Shown here one piece after another: positions 32,462 to 37,129 of a DNA stretch of 37,129 nucleotides. A program made the position numbers and the translations under genes. The notes beneath the pieces were generated by a model. The model searched no databases. It saw only the letters and a list, made by a program, of their open reading frames with translations, and had not been told where the DNA came from. Origin of the DNA: Reyranella soli (GTDB lineage: Bacteria > Pseudomonadota > Alphaproteobacteria > Reyranellales > Reyranellaceae). Numbering within the stretch: position 1 is the stretch's first letter; every line of letters starts with the position of its first letter. The stretch lies in contig NZ_BKAJ01000029.1 in the NCBI RefSeq assembly GCF_007992495.1, positions 1-37,129 on the forward strand. The letters run 5' to 3'.

Positions 32462-32941
32462 TCAATGACTGAGGCGATCGAGCGCCTCGAGATGCATCTT
32501 GTTGAAGCCGCTCAGGCTCACCTCGGCGACGCCGCTGACGCGATCGGAGCCGCGGTACTCGAGCCGCAGGACTTCGCCCCGGTGCATGCGGTCGCGCAGC
32601 TGGCTGGCGACGCGGCCGCGCAGCAGGCAGGCCTGACCGGTACACATGCCGAGCTCATAAGCTTCGCCACCGTCGACGCGGGCAACGACGCGCGAGGGTG
32701 CCGGCAGGCTGACGGCCAGGAACATGCCGCTGCCGACCCGGTAGATGAAGCCCATATGGAACGTCGGATCGGTGCTCTTCACCTCGACGGCCACCTCGCA
32801 GTCGCGCTTGTTCGCCAGGCGATCGACGACGCATTCGACGAACCATTCGCCCTCAGTGCCCAGACGATCCGGTGCTTGCGCAGAGAATATGCCGGTGGCG
32901 AGCACGACGCCGATCGTCCCCAACTTCCATGTTGTGAACAT
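32462..32941 (-). CDS. IalB-like secreted protein
   Basis: This 159-aa protein has a short signal peptide (MFTTWKLGTIGVVLATGIFSAQA) and a mature part resembling the invasion-associated locus B (IalB) family: WFVECVVDRLANKRDCEVAVE, then FLAVSLPAPSRVVARVDGGEAYELGMC, the paired-cysteine CTGQACLLRGRV, and the final VSLSGFNKMHLEAL. IalB-type proteins are periplasmic or outer-membrane-associated in alphaproteobacteria, often without proven function. The ATG at 32939-32941 has a G-run directly before it; a candidate promoter lies close upstream. The gene converges with the flavoprotein gene. Confidence 0.78.
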   Translation of the reverse strand: MFTTWKLGTIGVVLATGIFSAQAPDRLGTEGEWFVECVVDRLANKRDCEVAVEVKSTDPTFHMGFIYRVGSGMFLAVSLPAPSRVVARVDGGEAYELGMCTGQACLLRGRVASQLRDRMHRGEVLRLEYRGSDRVSGVAEVSLSGFNKMHLEALDRLSH

Positions 32942-32952
32942 CCCCCAACCTC

Positions 32953-32981
32953 AAAATAATTTACGCTAAATATTTGTTCAA
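32953..32981 (-). promoter_or_regulatory. Candidate promoter of the IalB-like gene
   Basis: On the minus strand TTGAAC (32976-32981), a 17-bp spacer and TATTTT (32953-32958) make a good sigma70-type promoter in the AT-rich gap. The expected start of transcription is only about 5 nt before the ATG, so the leader would be very short. Confidence 0.45.
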
Positions 32982-33115
32982 TAATGCTAACCGTTGTACA
33001 TGAAAGGCACTTGCAAGGCAAAGTTTTCCGTTACAAACCAATGGGATAGGGAAAATAACTGTGCCAGCGAAAGAATGTGATTCCTTGCTTTCGGTAGTCT
33101 TTTCAGAGCCCAAGG

Positions 33116-33131
33116 TACATTACCTAATGTA
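33116..33131. promoter_or_regulatory. Dyad TACATTA-CC-TAATGTA
   Basis: Seven-bp arms TACATTA (33116-33122) and TAATGTA (33125-33131) surround CC. It lies in the AT-rich gap upstream of the IalB-like gene and looks like a protein-binding site; the regulator is unknown. Confidence 0.4.
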
Positions 33132-33206
33132 ATAGATTACCTGAGGCCCAATGGGTTATTGCATCATTGCAGTTTAGTTGGAGAATCGTTCTCACTGACC
33201 GCGATG

Positions 33207-33220
33207 CTGCAATATTGCAG
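33207..33220. promoter_or_regulatory. Palindrome CTGCAATATTGCAG
   Basis: This is a perfect 14-bp palindrome. A related pair of half-sites, ATTGCATCATTGCAG, lies about 45 bp before it (33158-33172). Both are in the AT-rich gap and could be repeated binding sites for one regulator. Confidence 0.4.
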
Positions 33221-33228
33221 TCAGCCGG

Positions 33229-33669
33229 TCATTGTGGTTCGACCCTCCTCGCTGAACGCACGGCCGCCTGGCCCTGATCAGCAGGCACTTCTGCGATCTC
33301 ACAGCCCGGCGTCAGCCAGCCCACCGTCATCGTGACCTCGACGAAGCGGGTCTGGCCGTTGTCGACCTGGACCTGCCCGTTGCCGGTCTTGTCGCCGACC
33401 TTGCAGCCGATCTCGACCGGTCCGGGCGGGCCTTCGACGCGAATGAAGGTGTTGTAGCCGAGCTGGGCCGACGATCCGCCGACCAGGCTGACATCGATCG
33501 GCCGCGCCATGCCCAGAAGGCCCGAGCGATAGACGTAGAGCGCGGCCTTGTCGGGCGCCGGCCGATCGAAGCGCTTGGCTTCCTGGTCGGCTTGCGGCGA
33601 CGCCGACGGGCTGCCGGCGCAGCCGGCGAGCAGAATCAGCAGGGATGATGTCAGACCCAGGCGTCGCAT
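33229..33669 (-). CDS. DUF2846-like lipoprotein
   Basis: This 146-aa protein begins with a lipoprotein signal MRRLGLTSSLLILLAGC (lipobox LAGC, C17). Its mature part resembles DUF2846: AALYVYRSGLLGMARPIDVSLVGG, then LGYNTFIRVEGPPGPVEIGCKVG, and TRFVEVTMTVGWLTPGCEIAEV. The family's role is unknown. I start it at the ATG at 33667-33669, which has GGAGGA shortly upstream; the frame is open further upstream but only through repeat F. It is envelope-located by signal, with the AT-rich gap after it. Confidence 0.83.
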   Translation of the reverse strand: MRRLGLTSSLLILLAGCAGSPSASPQADQEAKRFDRPAPDKAALYVYRSGLLGMARPIDVSLVGGSSAQLGYNTFIRVEGPPGPVEIGCKVGDKTGNGQVQVDNGQTRFVEVTMTVGWLTPGCEIAEVPADQGQAAVRSARRVEPQ

Positions 33670-33719
33670 CGTTGCGTCCTCCGGGCGATTCAACGCGCGA
33701 GGCAGGGCGAGGCTCCGTC

Positions 33720-33780
33720 CGGAGCGCGGACCTCCCGGTCCGCTCATGCTCATGATGCGGACCTGAAGGTCCGCGCTCCG
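33720..33780. repeat. Palindromic element copy F
   Basis: Arms 33720-33743 and 33757-33780 pair except at the small tetraloops, which differ (TCCC in the left arm, TGAA in the right). The core hairpin is GCGGACC-NNNN-GGTCCGC in both, and the central loop TCATGCTCATGAT is again 13 nt. It lies between the DUF2252 stop and the DUF2846-like start. Confidence 0.93.
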
Positions 33781-33799
33781 AAGACCATGAAGGTCCGAA

Positions 33800-35266
33800 T
33801 TAAACCACCCGTTCCGCCGCCACCTTGATGCGGCCGGCGCGGCGCGCCTTGTCGAGCGCGTCGTGGTCCTGCTCGGTCTGCTTGGCGTAGGCCAGCGCGA
33901 ACTTCGCGATCGCATCGTCGAGCGTGCCGGAATTGCCGCAGTAACCCGCGATCATCGCCGGGTCGCCGGTCTTGGCGTGCGCCAGCGCCAGCGCCCAACC
34001 ACACAGACCGCAATATTCGATGAACTTGCCGATGCCCTCCTTGTTGCCTTCCGCGAAGCTGGCGCTGCCCTTCATGTCGGCGAGCTGGCGGACATAGAAG
34101 TGCTTGCCGTCAGCCTCCCCCCAACCAAGGAAGATGTCGGGCGAGCCTTGGGTGGCGCGCTGGCCCACGACGACGCGCTGTCCTTCGTTGTTGACCGTCA
34201 GGCGCAGGTCGACATAGGGCGCCAGAACCGACGCCTTTGCTTCCTTGACCTGCAGGAACAGCGGATCGTCGTCGTCGACGCCCTGCAGCAACAGCACCCA
34301 GCAGGCCGTGCCGACGCTGCCCACGCCCACCACCTTGCGCGCGGCATCGACCAGGCGATAGCGCGCGAGCAGGCGCTGGCGATCGAGCGACAGGGAGCTG
34401 ACATAGGCGGCGAGCATCTCGTTCAGGACGTCGCGCACGGGCGTGCCCTGCTCCGTATGGCTCTCGCGCACGATAAGGGGCACGTCCTCGACGATGCGCG
34501 GCTCGCCGTTGACCTGCTCGGTAAGTTTGTCGAGCGACCGGATATGGCCTTTGGCCCGCGCCTTGGCGATGGTGCGCTCGGCGATACGGCGCACGCGCGG
34601 CGACAGGGCCTCGAGCATCTCGCGCTCGTCGATCGTGTCGTACCAGATCTCGAGATAGCCCATCTCGGAGTATTCGCGCATGCGTCTGCGATAGCTCGCC
34701 ACACAGGCGGCCGCCGCCTCGGTGGCAACGGCCTTGTCGCCGCCCATGAAGCGCGCGGCGACCGCGGCGCTGGCCGCGAGGCGCTTCAGGTCCCATTCCC
34801 ATGGCCCGGGATGGACTTCATCGAAATCGTTGATGGCGAACACCAGGTTGCGCTCGGCGGAGGCATAGACACCGAAGTTGGAGACGTGCATGTCGCCGCA
34901 CGCGCTGACCGCCATGCCGGTGACCGGCGTGCGCGACAGGTCGCTCGCCATGACGGCCGCCGCGCCGCGTAGGAAGGCGAAGGGCGAGATCAGCATGCGT
35001 GCATAGCGCACCGGCACCAGCTTCTGGACGCGCCCGGCATTCTGCTGCTCGAGGATGTCGACTGGGTCGGGCCGGTCGGTCGTCTTGTCGTAGGCGGCAT
35101 GAGCGGTGCGCGGCACCTTCTCGCGCAGGGCCTTGCCGGCCGACAGGCGCTCCTCCACCGAGGGCCGCTTGGCCTGGAACATGTCGGCCAGCCGGTTGCG
35201 CTCCTGGCCGTAGAGCAGCCGGTGATAGCTCGGGTCGATGTTTCCCTTCAGATCGACGACGGTCAC
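33800..35266 (-). CDS. DUF2252 family protein
   Basis: This 488-aa cytoplasmic protein matches DUF2252. It has SACGDMHVSNFG and VFAINDFDEVHPGPWEWDLKRLA, which look like kinase-type catalytic and metal-binding motifs (G-D-x-H-x-x-N and D-x-D/N-D-x-D). Later blocks include LVDAARKVVGVGSVGT, LFLQVKEAKASVL and GQRVVVGQRATQGSPDIFLGW. The biochemical function of the family is not established. The start is a GTG at 35264-35266 (MTVVDLKGN). It ends 20 bp before repeat F. Its neighbours are envelope genes, but no functional link is evident. Confidence 0.92.
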   Translation of the reverse strand: MTVVDLKGNIDPSYHRLLYGQERNRLADMFQAKRPSVEERLSAGKALREKVPRTAHAAYDKTTDRPDPVDILEQQNAGRVQKLVPVRYARMLISPFAFLRGAAAVMASDLSRTPVTGMAVSACGDMHVSNFGVYASAERNLVFAINDFDEVHPGPWEWDLKRLAASAAVAARFMGGDKAVATEAAAACVASYRRRMREYSEMGYLEIWYDTIDEREMLEALSPRVRRIAERTIAKARAKGHIRSLDKLTEQVNGEPRIVEDVPLIVRESHTEQGTPVRDVLNEMLAAYVSSLSLDRQRLLARYRLVDAARKVVGVGSVGTACWVLLLQGVDDDDPLFLQVKEAKASVLAPYVDLRLTVNNEGQRVVVGQRATQGSPDIFLGWGEADGKHFYVRQLADMKGSASFAEGNKEGIGKFIEYCGLCGWALALAHAKTGDPAMIAGYCGNSGTLDDAIAKFALAYAKQTEQDHDALDKARRAGRIKVAAERVV

Positions 35267-35315
35267 GGCAGCCCCCTCAAATCGCGCGCAACGATAGAGG
35301 TCGGGGTAACGAGCC

Positions 35316-35717
35316 TCAACCCGGTGGCGGCGTCGCGTGGATGGTGACCGTGTTGCAGCCGCTGCCCTGCCAGCGATAGGACTGGGTCGAGCCTTTGGTG
35401 ACCGTCCATTCGACGATGCAGCCCTGGCGCACCAGGGTCGGCGGAAAGCCGCCGATCGGCATCCATAGGCCCCAGCCGACGCGCTGGTAGGTCGGCGCCC
35501 AGCCGCCGGTGATGTACGACGTGTCCCAGCGCCATTGCAGGATCTTGGTTTCCTCGTCGAGCTGGTAGGTGTTGTCAGGGATGCGCCCCATGCCGCCCAG
35601 CAACGAGCGCTCGTTGCTGCCGGCCATTTCGCGCAGCCTCATGTCGAATTCCTGGTTGGTCTGCCCGGCGCAGGCGGCGGCTAGCCAGAGCAGCGAAAGG
35701 GCGACGACGGCACGCAT
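35316..35717 (-). CDS. Hypothetical lipoprotein, 133 aa
   Basis: The protein starts MRAVVALSLLWLAAACAGQ, a likely lipoprotein signal (C16; the lipobox AAAC is less typical than LAGC). The mature part is rich in Trp and Tyr: LQWRWDTSYITGGWAPTYQRVGWGLWMPIGG, then VRQGCIVEWTVTKGSTQSYRWQGSGCNTVTI. The two later cysteines may pair. I do not recognise a family, but a similar layout is common in small periplasmic lipoproteins of alphaproteobacteria. The ATG at 35715-35717 is preferred; the frame is open upstream for 52 codons with no support. It is divergent from the membrane protein gene. Confidence 0.7.
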   Translation of the reverse strand: MRAVVALSLLWLAAACAGQTNQEFDMRLREMAGSNERSLLGGMGRIPDNTYQLDEETKILQWRWDTSYITGGWAPTYQRVGWGLWMPIGGFPPTLVRQGCIVEWTVTKGSTQSYRWQGSGCNTVTIHATPPPG

Positions 35718-35811
35718 GCAACACTCCGATCGCGGCGCCTGCGAGGGTGCGCTGCGTTGCGCGCGCGGGTCAAGGCCGGGTAAATGACACCGTCGTGAGG
35801 TCGGGGGAGCA

Positions 35812-37104
35812 TTGAGGGCGCTGGTCTTTTTCCTGTTCGCGGCGCTGCTCGTCTGGGGCCAGTTCCAGCGCACCTATGCCGACTCCGAGCGCTACGGCCA
35901 CTATGCCGACATCATGCCGTCGGACTGGAAAGCCACCAACGTGTGGCTGGCCGCCGCCGACTGCGCGCTCGAACGCGGCGTCTGGCTCGCCGTCTGCGAG
36001 CAGGGCAAGCTGGTGCCGATGTCGGAGCGCGCCATCGCCGACGATCCCGGCCATGCGCTGCTGCTCGCCCTGTGGTCGGTCACGACGCGCCGCCATGCCG
36101 ACCTGATCGACGTGGCGCGGCTCAACACGCTCACCGACACACTCGGCCTGCTGACCCTGGCGGGGCTGCTGTTCGCGCTGCGCGCCTACATCGTCTCGAT
36201 CGTGCTGCTATGGAAAGGACCGATCGAGTATCTCGGCTGGATGGGCACCTCGCCGCACTGGGCCTATGTCGGCCTGGTCAGTCTCGCCGCCGTGCTGCCG
36301 ATGGCGCTGGCGGCGCGTGAGATGGGCCTGCTGTCGCGGCGCGCGGCCAATGGCTGGATCGCCGCGGGCGTCGTCTTCCTCAGCGTAGCGACGCTGATGC
36401 GCGAATCGATCGGCATGATGGGGCTGATGGTCACCGCCGCGGTGGCGATCGTCCTCCTGCTGCGCCGGTTCCGCCCCGCTCCGGTGCTGCTGGTCGGCCT
36501 GCTCGCCCTCCTCGCCTTCACCACGCCACGCTGGGTGGTGATGGCGCGCGATGCGGCCTTCGAGATTCAGAAGGCCGAGCGGCTCGCCACGCACGGCCTG
36601 TCGCATACGCTCTATCTCGGCCTGGGCTTCGTCGAGAACAAGTGGGGCATCCGCTACGACGACGACTATGGCGAGGAGATCGCAGAGAAGGCCGGCGTCG
36701 TCTGGTGCTCGCCCGAGTATTTCCGCCTGATGTGGCAGCTCTATCTCGCGCGCTGGGCCGAGGACCCGGTCGAGGTCGTACGCATCTACCTCGCGAAGGC
36801 GTGGATACTGCTCGGCACGCCGACCCTCTATCCCGGCCCGCCGTTCGGCATCGTGCTGGCGATCGGGTTGATCCATTTCCTGGCGACGACGGCATTCGGC
36901 GCCTGGCAGAAACTGAACTTCAGGCAGGGGCTGGTGATCGAAGGCGTGGCGGTTGCCTTCGCCGGCCTGTTCCTTGCCCAGGCGATGGCGGCACTGCCCA
37001 GCCACAACTACGCCATGCCGGTGAACGCCTTCGTGCTGGTGCTGTTCGGCGTGATCGTCGAGTTCTTTGGGCGCGCGCTGCTATGGGTGAAGCGGGCGTT
37101 TTAG
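35812..37104 (+). CDS. Polytopic membrane protein of unknown function
   Basis: This 430-aa protein has about nine hydrophobic segments, for example residues 3-16 (LVFFLFAALLVWG), 112-133, 152-166, 181-192, 200-217, 225-239, 344-360 and 378-390. A charged loop lies between (about residues 244-330), with ATHGLSHTLYLGLGFVENKWGIRYDDDYGEEIAEK and WCSPEYFRLMWQLYLARWAEDPVEVVRIYLAKAW. This layout recalls bacterial integral-membrane glycosyltransferase-like proteins, but I cannot see a catalytic motif, so I do not name a function. The TTG at 35812-35814 is the best available start, with GGGGGAG just before it. Confidence 0.8.
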   Translation: MRALVFFLFAALLVWGQFQRTYADSERYGHYADIMPSDWKATNVWLAAADCALERGVWLAVCEQGKLVPMSERAIADDPGHALLLALWSVTTRRHADLIDVARLNTLTDTLGLLTLAGLLFALRAYIVSIVLLWKGPIEYLGWMGTSPHWAYVGLVSLAAVLPMALAAREMGLLSRRAANGWIAAGVVFLSVATLMRESIGMMGLMVTAAVAIVLLLRRFRPAPVLLVGLLALLAFTTPRWVVMARDAAFEIQKAERLATHGLSHTLYLGLGFVENKWGIRYDDDYGEEIAEKAGVVWCSPEYFRLMWQLYLARWAEDPVEVVRIYLAKAWILLGTPTLYPGPPFGIVLAIGLIHFLATTAFGAWQKLNFRQGLVIEGVAVAFAGLFLAQAMAALPSHNYAMPVNAFVLVLFGVIVEFFGRALLWVKRAF

Positions 37105-37106
37105 TC

Positions 37107-37129
37107 TTGCCGGACCGCGGGCTTCCAGG
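37107..37129. repeat. Palindromic element copy G (cut by window edge)
   Basis: TTGCCGGACCGCGGGCTTCC starts 2 bp after the stop of the membrane protein gene and runs off the window. It matches the left edge of copy D except for a T in place of C in the arm. Confidence 0.85.

Noticed and set aside
8466..37129. CRISPR-like array from the repeated palindromes
   Set aside because: The copies are kilobases apart, vary in sequence and have genes between them; there are no regular spacers or cas genes.

Overview
The window is GC-rich, gene-dense chromosomal DNA from an alphaproteobacterium. Four features point that way: a COQ9-family gene divergent from rpsU (the arrangement that gave this family its older name), a proton-translocating transhydrogenase split into three genes (pntAA/pntAB/pntB), IalB-like and DUF2846-like envelope proteins, and a large fused indolepyruvate:ferredoxin oxidoreductase-type enzyme. 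I cannot fix the genus. I see no rRNA, tRNA, CRISPR array, phage or transposase gene. No intergenic gap exceeds 300 bp; the largest is 287 bp at 32942-33228.

Layout. 1-4283: a TIGR02444-type protein, a YdcH-like small protein, purE-purK, then coq9 and rpsU divergent from each other, and an unknown 256-aa protein. 4286-8462: a GFA-fold zinc protein, an AtzA/TrzN-type amidohydrolase, and a tight minus-strand GST-GNAT-HAD operon. 8596-11614: pntAA-pntAB-pntB on the minus strand. 11753-15149: a D-2-hydroxyacid dehydrogenase, a SanA/YdcF-like protein and a ThDP enzyme. 15188-19241: a His/Gly-rich lipoprotein that may be frameshifted, and a minus-strand operon encoding a LON-domain protein, an ABC1/ADCK kinase-like protein, a DUF302 protein and an NAD-dependent epimerase; the last three overlap by 4 bp each.

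19466-26413: a seven-gene minus-strand unit, livG-livF-binding protein-livH-livM-GAF-pepF. It encodes a branched-chain amino-acid-type ABC importer followed by a small GAF protein and an M3 oligopeptidase. It faces away from the 1158-aa 2-oxoacid:acceptor oxidoreductase gene (26577-30053). Together these suggest uptake and catabolism of amino or related acids, which is an inference from position. 30084-37104: a secreted histidine phosphatase, a Gly-rich secreted protein, an acyl-CoA-dehydrogenase-fold flavoprotein, an IalB-like protein, a DUF2846-like lipoprotein, a DUF2252 protein, another lipoprotein and a polytopic membrane protein.

The most notable signal is not a gene. It is a family of palindromic intergenic elements, six complete and one cut by the window edge, in 37 kb. 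Each is built from hairpin arms of type GCGGACC-loop-GGTCCGC. The arm sequence changes between copies (GCGGACC, GCGGGCC, GCGAGCC), but complementarity is always kept. Two copies fill the gaps between the binding-protein gene, livH and livM and lie next to the permease start codons. A second, unrelated inverted repeat lies at 6256-6332.
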